Source: Thermoplasmata archaeon (GTDB taxonomy: Archaea > Thermoplasmatota > Thermoplasmata > Lutacidiplasmatales > UBA184). Taken from it: a stretch of DNA of 33,681 nucleotides. Below the pieces are notes generated by a model. It saw only the letters and a program-made list of their open reading frames with translations, was not told the DNA's origin and did no database searches. Positions 16,679 to 24,951 of the stretch are shown piece by piece. The stretch spans positions 1 to 33,681 of the forward strand of contig JAKAYT010000013.1 in the NCBI GenBank assembly GCA_021826685.1, in the 5' to 3' direction. Both the position numbers and the translations under genes were made by a program. The first letter of the stretch is position 1; each line of letters opens with the position of its first letter.

Positions 16679-18093
16679 TTTCGTTCCTCGTTCAACAGCT
16701 CCTCAATGAGCTCGACGCGGTGGCCGAGCGAGGAGAGGGAAGGGCCATGGGCTGCGAGGATCTCGCGGGCCCGGTCGAGCTGGACCCCCACCGAGGTCGG
16801 AGAAGGGCCGCCCGGGGTGGCACGGCGTTCGAGGGCATGCGCGGGATCGAAGAGCGAATCGGCAGCCGACCGCAGTGCCGGGAGAGCGCGGCGAGCACTC
16901 GCGGGCCCGATCGAGCCCTCGGTCTCGCGAACATAGGCCCCGACGGCTTCGTGGGCCTCGCGGAACGGCGTCCCTTGCCGGACGAGTTCCTCGGCGAGGT
17001 CGGTGGCCAAGAGCGCCGGGTCCGAGGCGGCCGCCGCCATGCGCGTGCGGTCGAATGCGAGGTCCTCCAAGGCAGAAGCGAGCGCAGCGAGCGTGAGGTC
17101 GATCGTCCGTACCGCATCCCGCACCGGAGCCTTGTCCTCCTGGAGATCGCGGTCGTAGGCGAGAGGGATCCCCTTGAGCGTCCCGAGCAGGGTGACGAGG
17201 TCCCCCGTCACGCGAGCGGCCTTGGCCCGGGCGAGCTCCGCGACGTCGGCGTTCCTCTTCTGCGGCATCAGGCTGCTGCCGGAGCCCACGCGCTCGCCCG
17301 CGCGGGCGAAGCCGAATTCAGCGGTCGTCCATAGGACCCACTCCTCGCCGAGAACGCTCAGGTGCGTCGCGAGAAGAGCGAGGTCGAAGAGCAGCTCGGC
17401 AAACGGATCTCGGTCGCTCACCGCGTCCAGCGAGTTCTCGAACGCGTGGTCAAACCCGAGACGCCGGGCGACCCAAGCGGGATCGATCGGCAGCGTGGAG
17501 CCGGCGAGCGCCCCCGCTCCAAGCGGGGAGACGTTCGCGCGCCGCTCCGTGGCGAGCAGGCGGTCGAGGTCCCGCTCGAGGCGCCAGAAGTGGGCGAGGA
17601 GGTGGTGGGCGAGGCTAACGGGCTGCGCCCGCTGGAGGTGCGTGTACCCCGGCAAAAGGGTCCCTTGCTCGCCCGCCGCGTGGTCGACGAGTATCCGCTG
17701 GAACGACTCGAGCAGCTGGACGGTCCCGTAGACGACCTCGCGAAGGTACAAGCGCTCGTCGAGCGCAATCTGATCGTTGCGGCTCCGAGCCGTGTGAAGG
17801 CGGCCGCCGGCCGGCCCGATGAGTTGGGTCAGGCGGACCTCGATGTTGGTGTGAACGTCCTCAAGATCATCGCGCCACGGGAACGAGCCGTGGGCGATCT
17901 CCCGGTGGATCGCCCGAAGGCCCCCGATGATACGGCGCGCGTCATCCTTCGAGACCAGGCCCACCCGCTCCAGCATCTCGGTGTGGACGATGCTGCCGGC
18001 GAGATCGACTCGTGCCAGCGCGCGGTCGACGTCGAGCGAACGCAGGAACTCGCTGCCGCCGGTTCGGACGTAGCTCGGCGATGTGGACGCCAT
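16675..18093 (-). CDS. argH: Argininosuccinate lyase
   Basis: A 472-residue member of the fumarase/aspartase superfamily that splits argininosuccinate into arginine and fumarate. The signature SGSSLMPQKRN occupies about 271-281, the catalytic-loop serines among S271-S274; H152 in GYTHLQRAQP is the expected general acid/base, and TARSRNDQIA (101-110) binds substrate. A TTG five codons upstream could extend it, but the ATG at 18093 is preferred and leaves 27 bases after argG. The enzyme acts as a cytoplasmic tetramer. Its stop overlaps lysW, placing the last arginine step in one transcript with the carrier pathway that makes ornithine. Confidence 0.95.
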   Translation of the reverse strand: MASTSPSYVRTGGSEFLRSLDVDRALARVDLAGSIVHTEMLERVGLVSKDDARRIIGGLRAIHREIAHGSFPWRDDLEDVHTNIEVRLTQLIGPAGGRLHTARSRNDQIALDERLYLREVVYGTVQLLESFQRILVDHAAGEQGTLLPGYTHLQRAQPVSLAHHLLAHFWRLERDLDRLLATERRANVSPLGAGALAGSTLPIDPAWVARRLGFDHAFENSLDAVSDRDPFAELLFDLALLATHLSVLGEEWVLWTTAEFGFARAGERVGSGSSLMPQKRNADVAELARAKAARVTGDLVTLLGTLKGIPLAYDRDLQEDKAPVRDAVRTIDLTLAALASALEDLAFDRTRMAAAASDPALLATDLAEELVRQGTPFREAHEAVGAYVRETEGSIGPASARRALPALRSAADSLFDPAHALERRATPGGPSPTSVGVQLDRAREILAAHGPSLSSLGHRVELIEELLNEERK

Positions 18094-18120
18094 GGTGGGA
18101 ACGGTCAACGTGCCTCGCTC

Positions 18121-19365
18121 TCAGCGCGATGTCCGGCGTTGGCGAGGAACGGTCGCGGTCGCAGGGCGGGACTTCTCCTCCCCGACGGCCGCCCAGGTGC
18201 GGCTCGGGAGCCCCCAGACGTAGATGAAACCCTCCGCGCTCGACGCGTTGAACCGGTCGCCTTCGGAGTAGGTGGCGAGATCGTGGCGGTAGAGGGCGTA
18301 GGGGCTCGTGCGGCCCGAGACGCGGGATGAGCCCTTGTAGAGCTTCATCGCCACCTCGCCGGTCACCCGCTCCTGGGTCGACGCGACGAAGGCGTCGATG
18401 GCCGTGCGCAAGGGCGTGTACCAGAGGCCGTCGTAGATCAGCTGGGAGTAGCGGAGCTCACCCACGCGTTTGAAGTCGAGAAGATCCCGGGGAAGGACCA
18501 ACGCCTCGAGCGCCTGATGCGCGGCGAGAAGGACCGTGGCCGCGGGACACTCGTACACCTCGCGCGACTTGATCCCGACCAGGCGAGATTCGAGGTGGTC
18601 GATCCGGCCAACCCCATGCGTACCGGCCGTGCGGTTGAGCTGCTCGATGATCGTACGAGGGCCCATCCGCACTCCGTTGAGGTGGGTTGGCGCCCCATGC
18701 TCAAACCCGATACGGACGTGCTCGGGCTCGTCGGGTGCGGTGAGTGGAGACTGCGTCCAGGCGTACACCTCTTCGGGAGGTTCGAGCGCGGGATCCTCGA
18801 GAACCCCGCACTCGACCGAGCGACCCCAGAGGTTCTCGTCCGTGCTGTACGGGGAGGCCTTCTTCGCGGTGACCGGAACGTGGTGGGCCGCCGCGTAGGC
18901 GATCTCCTCGTCGCGAGTCATACCCCACTCGCGGGCGGGTGCAATGACCTTGAGTTCGGGAGCAAGGGCAGTGGTGGAGAGGTCGAAACGGACCTGGTCG
19001 TTCCCCTTGCCCGTACAGCCGTGGGCGATGTGGGTCGCGCCCTCCTTGCGGGCCACCGCGACGAGGTGCTTACCGATCAGCGGGCGAGCGAGGGCGGTGC
19101 TCAGGGGGTAGACCCCCTCGTAGATCGCGTTCGCGGCGATCGCGGGGAGGAGATAGTCCCGGGCGAACTCCTCGCGCGCGTCCACGATGTAGGCGCGGCG
19201 AGCCCCGGAGGCAAGGGCCTTCTTGCGGACGGCGTGCAGGTCGACGGGCTGCCCGACGTGCACCGTTAGGGCGATGACCTCGAAACCGCGCTCCTTGAGC
19301 CACGGGATAGCGACAGAAGTATCCAGTCCTCCCGAATACGCGAGGACAACTTTAGGGGAACTCAT
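18121..19365 (-). CDS. argG: Argininosuccinate synthase
   Basis: A 414-residue enzyme that condenses citrulline and aspartate with ATP. The N-type PP-loop AYSGGLDTS lies at residues 9-17; HGCTGKGNDQVRF and SPYSTDENLWGRS are conserved substrate and nucleotide strings. The frame is open 66 codons upstream, across the regulator's promoter; the ATG at 19365 is chosen because homology begins at MSSPKVVLAYSGG. The last 15 or so residues are basic and probably disordered. As first gene of the operon it lies 99 bases from the divergent ACT-domain regulator, with the large palindrome between them. Confidence 0.95.
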   Translation of the reverse strand: MSSPKVVLAYSGGLDTSVAIPWLKERGFEVIALTVHVGQPVDLHAVRKKALASGARRAYIVDAREEFARDYLLPAIAANAIYEGVYPLSTALARPLIGKHLVAVARKEGATHIAHGCTGKGNDQVRFDLSTTALAPELKVIAPAREWGMTRDEEIAYAAAHHVPVTAKKASPYSTDENLWGRSVECGVLEDPALEPPEEVYAWTQSPLTAPDEPEHVRIGFEHGAPTHLNGVRMGPRTIIEQLNRTAGTHGVGRIDHLESRLVGIKSREVYECPAATVLLAAHQALEALVLPRDLLDFKRVGELRYSQLIYDGLWYTPLRTAIDAFVASTQERVTGEVAMKLYKGSSRVSGRTSPYALYRHDLATYSEGDRFNASSAEGFIYVWGLPSRTWAAVGEEKSRPATATVPRQRRTSR

Positions 19366-19431
19366 CTCGATCGATCTTGAGCAGGGAAGAGTACCACCGT
19401 CAGGTATTTGTACCGTGTGACCATCTTTGAA

Positions 19432-19459
19432 CAAAAACGGACACATGTGTCTGTTTTTG
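19432..19459. promoter_or_regulatory. 28-bp palindromic operator candidate
   Basis: Half-sites CAAAAACGGACACA and TGTGTCTGTTTTTG are mirror images with one mismatch pair (19439 with 19452). The perfect core is GACACATGTGTC (19440-19451), flanked by A- and T-tracts. TTTGAACA also occurs as a direct repeat at 19426-19433 and 19456-19463. The palindrome ends six bases before the ATG of the ACT-domain regulator and overlaps its presumed core promoter; the argG start is 66 bases away on the other side. I see no second copy in the window. It is probably bound by the adjacent regulator, controlling itself and the arginine operon. Confidence 0.7.
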
Positions 19460-19464
19460 AACAT

Positions 19465-20115
19465 ATGGCTTCGGAGGACCGGTCGACGGCCCAGGACGTC
19501 CGCGCATGGATCGACGGACACCCCGTCGTCGTGGAAGCTTTGCGGCTGGGAATCGCGAACCACTCCGCCCTGGCTCGCCGGATCGCGGAAGACCTGGGCT
19601 CGAGCCGCCTACCGGCGATCCGGGCGGCGTGCCGTCGCTACCCGCCGCGGGGAGATCAAGGGTTCCAAGAGCGCTCGCTCACCCGGTTGCTGGCCAAGAG
19701 CCGCATCGAGACCCGGACGAAGGTCGCTGCGGTCACCGTCACCGAGGGCGTGGACGTCCTGCAACGTTTGGGCGACATCGTGGAGGAGATCCTGGACGAG
19801 AACCAGATCTGCCGCCTCATCCAGGTCTCTCGCGGCACGGTGATCGTTGTCGACGAGGATTCCGTGGGTCGGTTCGTCAAACGCCTTCGCGAGAACCAAA
19901 TCCTCTCGATCCACCGGGGGCTCGTCGAACTCGCCGTCACGAGCCCGGTGAGCATCGAGGCCACTACCGGCCTTCTCGCCCGGCTCGCCTCGGTCCTCTC
20001 CTCGCGCGGGATCAACATCGTCGAGGCGATGAGCTGCTACACTGACACGATATTCGTCCTGGACCGTGAGGACATGGCGAACGCGGTAGATGCGCTCGCG
20101 AACGTCCTCGCCTAG
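19465..20115 (+). CDS. ACT-domain regulator of amino-acid metabolism (COG2150-like)
   Basis: A 216-residue protein. Residues about 16-58 look like a helix-turn-helix (VVVEALRLGIANHSALARRI, then SSRLPAIRAACRRY). Two ACT-like halves follow: about 84-140 and a clear C-terminal one at 150-214 (LLARLASVLSSRGINIVEAMSCYTDTIFVLD). ACT domains bind amino acids, so this is probably an amino-acid-responsive DNA-binding protein of the archaeal COG2150 type, whose members are predicted rather than proven regulators. A TTG start at 19408 would add 19 residues translated from the palindrome, so the ATG at 19465 is preferred. Arginine or lysine would be the natural ligand. It overlaps the convergent reductase-like gene by four bases. 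Confidence 0.85.
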   Translation: MASEDRSTAQDVRAWIDGHPVVVEALRLGIANHSALARRIAEDLGSSRLPAIRAACRRYPPRGDQGFQERSLTRLLAKSRIETRTKVAAVTVTEGVDVLQRLGDIVEEILDENQICRLIQVSRGTVIVVDEDSVGRFVKRLRENQILSIHRGLVELAVTSPVSIEATTGLLARLASVLSSRGINIVEAMSCYTDTIFVLDREDMANAVDALANVLA

Positions 20116-21107
20116 CCGGCCGCGCTCGGGACGTGCGCCGGGGCGGGCAGGGCCCGCGCGATCGCTTCGAGGATTGGAACGACGAGGGGGAGGTGCCGGG
20201 CGGAGATCTGTTCCACGTTGACCCCTAGGAGGAGCTGGGGGGCCCTAGCCGCCACGCCCCGCCGGATTTGTTCGTAGACCTGAACAGCTCGCGATGTCGA
20301 CGCCTCGGCCCCGGCGGTCCCGCCCCACTCGGCCGCGGCGAGCACCGCATCCTCGACGGCGAGAGGAACCTCGGCACCGAGCCAACGAACGAATTCCACG
20401 TCCGCCTCGTCGGCGAGAGGAGCTAGGCTGAGGAGCACGGGCGCGGGCGCAATCGCCTCTGCCGCGCAGCGCTCGCCGTACGCGACGAGGGTCGCGAGCG
20501 CAGGTTCGGCGTCGTAAAGGATCTGGGTCGTGAAGAAGGTGCACCCGGCCTTCGTTTTCGCGAGCATCCGATCCGCTTCGCCCATGCGCTGCGGAATCGC
20601 GACGTTCCCGATCCCACCCCCCGCGCGGGCGAAGACCGGTTCGCAGATGCGGTTCGCCTCGATCACGGGGGGTCCGGGATAGGGGATGAAGCGCGAGTTA
20701 CCGCCGATCAGGACGGCGTGCCGGACGCCGAGGCCGGTCGTCTCCTCGGCCCATCGCCGTACATGCTCGGCGTCCGTGAGATGCGCGACGACCTTGTTGA
20801 CGATGCCGAGCCGGCCGGTGCGCTCGGCGATCCGACGGGTGTAGAGCCGGGGATCGGACGTACGGTAGTACGGACGCCCGTCATGATTCTCATCGAGAAG
20901 CTCGGGCACGTTGATCGCGTCGATACGCGGGATCTGCTCGACGACGCGTGCGACGGCCTCGAACTGGCGATCCGCCGACGCAGGAGATAGGCGCGCGGAC
21001 GGGGGAACGGGCTCGAAGAAGAGCGGAGCGTGCACGAAGGCGGATCGGACGTGGGAAGTCATCGGGACATTCCTCGATCGGCGCGGCAAGTCGTGCAGAT
21101 CGCTCAT
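20112..21107 (-). CDS. Methylenetetrahydrofolate reductase-like protein
   Basis: A 331-residue protein with the TIM-barrel layout of the MetF family. FFEPVPPSA at the start stands where the family has the catalytic glutamate region, AINVPELLDENHDGRPYY follows strand two, HAVLIGGNSR resembles the strand that contacts flavin, and KAGCTFFTTQILYDAE corresponds to the family's conserved ITQ-containing strand. It may interconvert methylene- and methyl-folate or a related pterin; similarity is partial, so the substrate is uncertain. An ATG at 21062 is an alternative start; 21107 is kept because a TATA-like element (CATGTAAGA, about 21130-21138) lies 27 bases upstream. The fhs gene in this window suggests an active folate one-carbon pool. 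Confidence 0.7.
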   Translation of the reverse strand: MSDLHDLPRRSRNVPMTSHVRSAFVHAPLFFEPVPPSARLSPASADRQFEAVARVVEQIPRIDAINVPELLDENHDGRPYYRTSDPRLYTRRIAERTGRLGIVNKVVAHLTDAEHVRRWAEETTGLGVRHAVLIGGNSRFIPYPGPPVIEANRICEPVFARAGGGIGNVAIPQRMGEADRMLAKTKAGCTFFTTQILYDAEPALATLVAYGERCAAEAIAPAPVLLSLAPLADEADVEFVRWLGAEVPLAVEDAVLAAAEWGGTAGAEASTSRAVQVYEQIRRGVAARAPQLLLGVNVEQISARHLPLVVPILEAIARALPAPAHVPSAAG

Positions 21108-21202
21108 AGGCTTTCGTCCGGCGGGCGCTCTTACATGGTGCGTAATCGCCGCGCGGAGGGGGTAACCTCTAACTTCAAACTACGAGGGGGTGTGCGTCCT
21201 GC

Positions 21203-22030
21203 GTGCCGCCAGCCAAGCGCTCGGTAACGGTTGCTGGCTTCCGCCTAGGGGACCCTCGGGCGCGCGTGCACATCGCGGCCGTGGGGTTCGAGGTCGAGCG
21301 GGTCACCGAACCGATCCAGATCGACCGGGCCGACCGAGTCTATCTCCTGACGCGCTCCGAGCACGACGACGCGGCGCCGTTCGTCGCCGAGGTCGAACGC
21401 CGGCTTCGAGCCGCCTCCTGGCCCGTGGAAGTGCGGGTTGTCCGGACGGACATCTGGGATGTTTTCGGCGCCCTTGCGGTCTATCGGAAGATCTTCGAAT
21501 CCGAGCGCCGCCTCGACCGACATCAGGAGGGCGTTGTGCCGGTCCGAGTGAATGTATCCACCGGGACCAAGATCACCGCCATCGCAGGGACGCTGGCCTG
21601 CATGCTGTGGAAGGGGGAGCCGTACTATGTCCGGGTCTCCCAGGCCTGGTACTCGGACCGATCGCCAAAGGTCCGGACGGTGAACGACGTGATCCGGGAG
21701 ATCGACCCGGTCGGCGTCTATGAGCTGCGACAGCCCGGCCCCGAGCTCGTCGGGGTACTGGAAGCCCTCCAACGGCGCGGCGGAACGCTCCGCAAGCACG
21801 AGTTGATCCGCGAGCTCGGGCTGGACCGGCCCTCGGAAGGGGGAGCGCCAACCTCTCCGCAGGCCCGGCACGGCCGCCTACGGCGGCGTCTCGAGCCACT
21901 GGAGCGGAGATGGGGGTTCGTACGAACCGATGCCGGCGGCCCGCGCGGACGAGTTCACCTCACCGAGCAGGGGCGCGTCGCGCTCGTCCTTTTTGGGAGT
22001 TCCGGGATGTCGACGGAAGAAACGAAATAA
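21203..22030 (+). CDS. CARF-like/winged-helix regulator (DUF6293/HFX_2341-like)
   Basis: A 275-residue protein. The first 160 residues form a Rossmann-like domain: VHIAAVGFEVERVTEPI, then ADRVYLLT, and the nucleotide-loop string VNVSTGTKITAIAG (116-129). This arrangement matches the archaeal HFX_2341/DUF6293 regulators, whose N-terminal domain is related to the CARF domain that senses cyclic oligoadenylates in type III CRISPR systems. Residues about 180-265 form a winged helix (VGVLEALQRRGGTLRKHELIRELG, and wing RVHLTEQGR). No CRISPR array or cas gene is in the window, so its ligand and target are unknown. The GTG at 21203 is the first start; a GTG before HIAAVGF is another possibility. Confidence 0.75.
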   Translation: MPPAKRSVTVAGFRLGDPRARVHIAAVGFEVERVTEPIQIDRADRVYLLTRSEHDDAAPFVAEVERRLRAASWPVEVRVVRTDIWDVFGALAVYRKIFESERRLDRHQEGVVPVRVNVSTGTKITAIAGTLACMLWKGEPYYVRVSQAWYSDRSPKVRTVNDVIREIDPVGVYELRQPGPELVGVLEALQRRGGTLRKHELIRELGLDRPSEGGAPTSPQARHGRLRRRLEPLERRWGFVRTDAGGPRGRVHLTEQGRVALVLFGSSGMSTEETK

Positions 22031-22035
22031 ACGAT

Positions 22036-22047
22036 TGTAACGTTACA
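22036..22047. promoter_or_regulatory. 12-bp perfect palindrome
   Basis: TGTAACGTTACA lies five bases after the CARF-like gene, in the 288-base gap before the second ABC operon. It is AT-rich compared with its surroundings and could be an operator. The rest of the gap (22048-22289) has no recognisable gene or promoter; its plus strand is a C-rich run near 22200-22255. Confidence 0.4.
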
Positions 22048-22289
22048 TTGTCTAAGTACCTCCGCGACGATGGAAGTCTCGTGCAGCGGAGGGGTGGTCG
22101 GGCGATCGGGAGCCCGCAGGGGCTCGCGACCCCGATTCCGGCCGAGCAGGTGCACGAGACGACCCACGGGTCGTGGCCGATGCCGTGCCGGAACGCGCCG
22201 AGCCCTCCTCCGCCCCCCTCCTTTCCGAGACCCGGCCCCCCTCCCCGGCCCGGGGAGCATGCCGTCGCTCCGGTCGTTGGAGTGTAGAC

Positions 22290-22297
22290 TTCATACA
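22290..22297 (+). promoter_or_regulatory. TATA-like box of the second ABC operon
   Basis: TTCATACA is centred 25-26 bases before the ATG at 22319, consistent with a leaderless transcript and with that start rather than the open frame extending upstream to 22070. Confidence 0.5.
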
Positions 22298-22318
22298 AGG
22301 CAGCCGCTCGACCCCACG

Positions 22319-23269
22319 ATGGCCGACGCGATCGTGGTTGAGGGCCTGACCAAGAACTACGGTAGCCTCGCCGCGATCGACAATATCAGTTTCCGCGTGC
22401 CCCCCGGAAGCGTCTTTGCGTTTCTCGGCCCGAACGGTGCCGGCAAGACTACCACCACCGAGATCCTCGAAGGGCTACGCGCTCGGTCGAAGGGAAGCGT
22501 GCGGGTGCTCGGGCTGGACCCGTGGGGTGAGGGGCGCCCGCTTCACCGGCAGATTGGCGTCATCCCGCAGGACTTCCGTTTCTTCGAGAAGATCACGCCC
22601 CGCGAGTCGATCGATTACTATAGCACCCTGTTCGGAACTCACCCGGACCCCGCCGCGCTGTTGGAGCGGGTGAAGCTCTCGGACAAGGCGAACTCCCGCT
22701 TCGACACCCTGAGCGGGGGGCAGAAGCAGAAGCTCGGGCTCGCGCTTTCGTTGGTCAACGATCCCCGCATCTGCTTTCTGGATGAGCCGACGACCGGACT
22801 CGACCCCACCGCCCGCCGAGCAATCTGGGACGTCGTCCGGGAACTACGCAGGGAGGGTCGGACGGTCTTCCTTACGACCCACTATCTCGAGGAGGCCGAG
22901 ATCCTCGCGGACCGCGTCGCGATCATCAACCACGGACAGATCGTCGCGGCCGGATCCCCCGCCGAAATCATCGACCGGCTGGGCGGTCCGGCTCGCCTGA
23001 GGATCGTCGCAGGCTCGGACGTCGCCGATTTCGTCCGCTCTCGTTTCCCGAACGAGGTCCGACGGGAAGGGGACCATATCGACGTCGTGTTGCGCGATCG
23101 CGAGGATGCGCTCGCCATATTGGAGGCGGTCCAGGCGAGCCGCCTCGCCTGGACCGGCTTCACCACGGTACGCGACACGCTCGAGGACGTATTCGTGCGA
23201 CTGGTCGGTCGGATGGATGACGGAGTCCTGAAGTCCTCGGACGGAACCGCGGCGGGGGCGAGCACATGA
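22319..23269 (+). CDS. ABC exporter ATP-binding subunit
   Basis: A 316-residue ATPase with a full set of canonical motifs: Walker A GPNGAGKT (37-44), Q-loop glutamine Q84 in VIPQDFRFF, signature LSGGQ (131-135), Walker B ICFLDE (151-156) and the switch histidine in TTHYLEEAE. It belongs to the CcmA/NatA-like exporters. The C-terminal 90 residues form the usual accessory domain. The open frame continues upstream but is proline/arginine-rich and not conserved in character; the ATG at 22319 fits both homology and promoter. ATGA overlap couples it to the permease. Confidence 0.93.
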   Translation: MADAIVVEGLTKNYGSLAAIDNISFRVPPGSVFAFLGPNGAGKTTTTEILEGLRARSKGSVRVLGLDPWGEGRPLHRQIGVIPQDFRFFEKITPRESIDYYSTLFGTHPDPAALLERVKLSDKANSRFDTLSGGQKQKLGLALSLVNDPRICFLDEPTTGLDPTARRAIWDVVRELRREGRTVFLTTHYLEEAEILADRVAIINHGQIVAAGSPAEIIDRLGGPARLRIVAGSDVADFVRSRFPNEVRREGDHIDVVLRDREDALAILEAVQASRLAWTGFTTVRDTLEDVFVRLVGRMDDGVLKSSDGTAAGAST

Positions 23270-24384
23270 ATGGGCGCCGAATCCTCGCCGACCTCAAGGT
23301 CACCGCCCGAGGATACTTGCGCAACCCGATCGCCTTGTTCTTCTCGCTCATCTTCCCACTGATCCTCATCCTGCTCTTCGGGCTGATCTTCGCGAACACC
23401 GGCGCGACCGCGGCGACGCTCTACACCGAGAACTTCGACCACGCGAGCCCGGTCAGTCAGGAGTTCCTGTCCGGCCTGAACCAGACCCACCTCGTCACGG
23501 TCCAGGTGATCAACACGTCGACCGGGAACCTATCGGTGTGGCTCGGGCAGAACGACAATCCCGTGGGACTCGTCATCCCCGCGGGCTTTGGCCAGAATTA
23601 CACCCAACATATCGCGACCAACGTCACCCTCTATGTCAACCCCCAGGACGCGGGCGCGGCGGGTAGCGCGGAGGGAGCGGTGCAGGCGGTCGAGAACGAG
23701 TTCAACCTGCACGCGGCCTGCCAGAGCACGAACGGGACCTGCTCCCCCGTGCTCGGTTACATCCCGCAGAGCGTTGGCAAGACGTACTTCACCTACATCG
23801 ATTACCTCGTTCCCGGCCTGATCGGCTTCTCGATCCTCACGAGCCCGATGTTCTCGATGGTCGACGTCACGAGCAGCTACCGTAAGGAAGGGATCTTCCG
23901 GCAGCTCTCCCTCACCCCGCTCACCCGCGATGAGTGGCTCGCCTCGCGCGTGATCTGGTACACGATCCTCACGTTCCTCGCTGCGGCCATCATGCTCGGT
24001 TTCGGGATCGGGGTCTTCGGCGCCAAGGTCACGATCTCGGTCTGGATGGTTCCCTTCCTGCTCGTCGGGCCCCTGCTGTTCGTCTCGCTGGGGATGCTGG
24101 CCGGTTCGATCGCTCGGACCCCCGAGAGCGCGGCGGTCATCGGGAACATCATCACCTTCCCCATGATGTTTCTCGCCGGGACGTTCTTCCCGGTGTCGGA
24201 ATTCTCGCCCGGCCTTCAGGTCGTCGCGAAGGTCCTCCCGCTCTACTACGTGATCGACGGGATGAACCAGGTCCTCCTGTTCCAGAACTACGCGAGGGCC
24301 CTGACCGACTTCGTGATCGTTCTGGGTATCGCCGTCGTCTTTTTCGCCGCCGCGGTCTACCTGTTCCGGTGGAAAGGCGAGTGA
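23266..24384 (+). CDS. ABC-2 type permease with large extracellular loop
   Basis: A 372-residue membrane protein: one helix near residues 19-42, then about 130 residues outside the membrane, then five helices from about 185 on (SILTSPMFSMVDVTSSYRKEG is the conserved ABC-2 entry, and FPMMFLAGTFFPVSEF the re-entrant region). The extracellular part contains six Asn-x-Ser/Thr sites (NQT, NTS, NLS, NYT, NVT, NGT), which suits N-glycosylation at the archaeal cell surface. Two cysteines (in HAACQ and GTCSP) lie close together in the same loop and could pair. It forms an exporter with the preceding ATPase. The stop overlaps the flavin reductase start as GTGA. Confidence 0.9.
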   Translation: MNGRRILADLKVTARGYLRNPIALFFSLIFPLILILLFGLIFANTGATAATLYTENFDHASPVSQEFLSGLNQTHLVTVQVINTSTGNLSVWLGQNDNPVGLVIPAGFGQNYTQHIATNVTLYVNPQDAGAAGSAEGAVQAVENEFNLHAACQSTNGTCSPVLGYIPQSVGKTYFTYIDYLVPGLIGFSILTSPMFSMVDVTSSYRKEGIFRQLSLTPLTRDEWLASRVIWYTILTFLAAAIMLGFGIGVFGAKVTISVWMVPFLLVGPLLFVSLGMLAGSIARTPESAAVIGNIITFPMMFLAGTFFPVSEFSPGLQVVAKVLPLYYVIDGMNQVLLFQNYARALTDFVIVLGIAVVFFAAAVYLFRWKGE

Positions 24385-24908
24385 GCGAAGCGACTCGGCC
24401 CGACAGCGCCGCCTTCCGCCGCGCGATGTCGCTCTGGGCGACGGGCGTGGGCGTCGTCACGACCCGGGGCCCCGATGGCGACCATGGGCTCACCGTCAAC
24501 GCCTTCCTCTCCGTCACCCTCGAGCCGCCCACGGTCCTCATCAGTGTCGGCGACGAAGCGACGAGCTCCCCCACGATCCGGGAGACCCGTCGTTTCGCCC
24601 TCAGCGTCCTGCGCGCGGATCAGGCGGACATCAGCGTCCGCATGGCCACCGGCCGAGAGGGACGCCCAAAATTCGAGGGGTTGCCGTTGCGACGCAGCCC
24701 CGGCGGGCTCGCCTGGATCGAGGGGGCGCTTGTCCGGCTCGAGTGCGAGGTGAAGGCCGAGTACCGAGCGGCCGATCACTGGCTCTTCCTCGGCGAGGTC
24801 GTCGCCCTCGAGACCGGCCCGGACGGCCTTCCCCTCGTCTTCTATCGATCTCGCTACGGAGAGCCGGTCGGCCCGGACCAGGTCCGGTTACCCCTTCGTA
24901 AGGAATAG
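24381..24908 (+). CDS. Flavin reductase-like FMN-binding protein
   Basis: A 175-residue protein of the HpaC/flavin-reductase fold. FRRAMSLWATGVGVVTTRGPDG, then LTVNAFLSVTLEPPTVLISV and the RFALSVLRADQ strand, are the usual order of the split-barrel domain that binds FMN and reduces it with NAD(P)H, often to serve a partner oxygenase. No such partner is nearby; thioredoxin reductase follows after 43 bases in the same direction. The GTG at 24381 overlaps the permease stop by four bases; an in-frame GTG at 24369 is an alternative that would overlap further. Coupling to an ABC exporter is unusual and may be accidental. Confidence 0.85.
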   Translation: MSEATRPDSAAFRRAMSLWATGVGVVTTRGPDGDHGLTVNAFLSVTLEPPTVLISVGDEATSSPTIRETRRFALSVLRADQADISVRMATGREGRPKFEGLPLRRSPGGLAWIEGALVRLECEVKAEYRAADHWLFLGEVVALETGPDGLPLVFYRSRYGEPVGPDQVRLPLRKE

Positions 24909-24951
24909 GCCCCGGGGAGCGCGACTCCTTTAACGGAGGGTCCCTTCCGGT

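Noticed and set aside
19366-19563. 66-residue N-terminal extension of argininosuccinate synthase
   Set aside because: It would be translated from the palindromic operator and the regulator's coding region. Homology starts at the ATG at 19365.
21203-22318. CRISPR array near the CARF-like gene
   Set aside because: No regularly spaced direct repeats are present here or elsewhere in the window, and no cas gene is recognisable.
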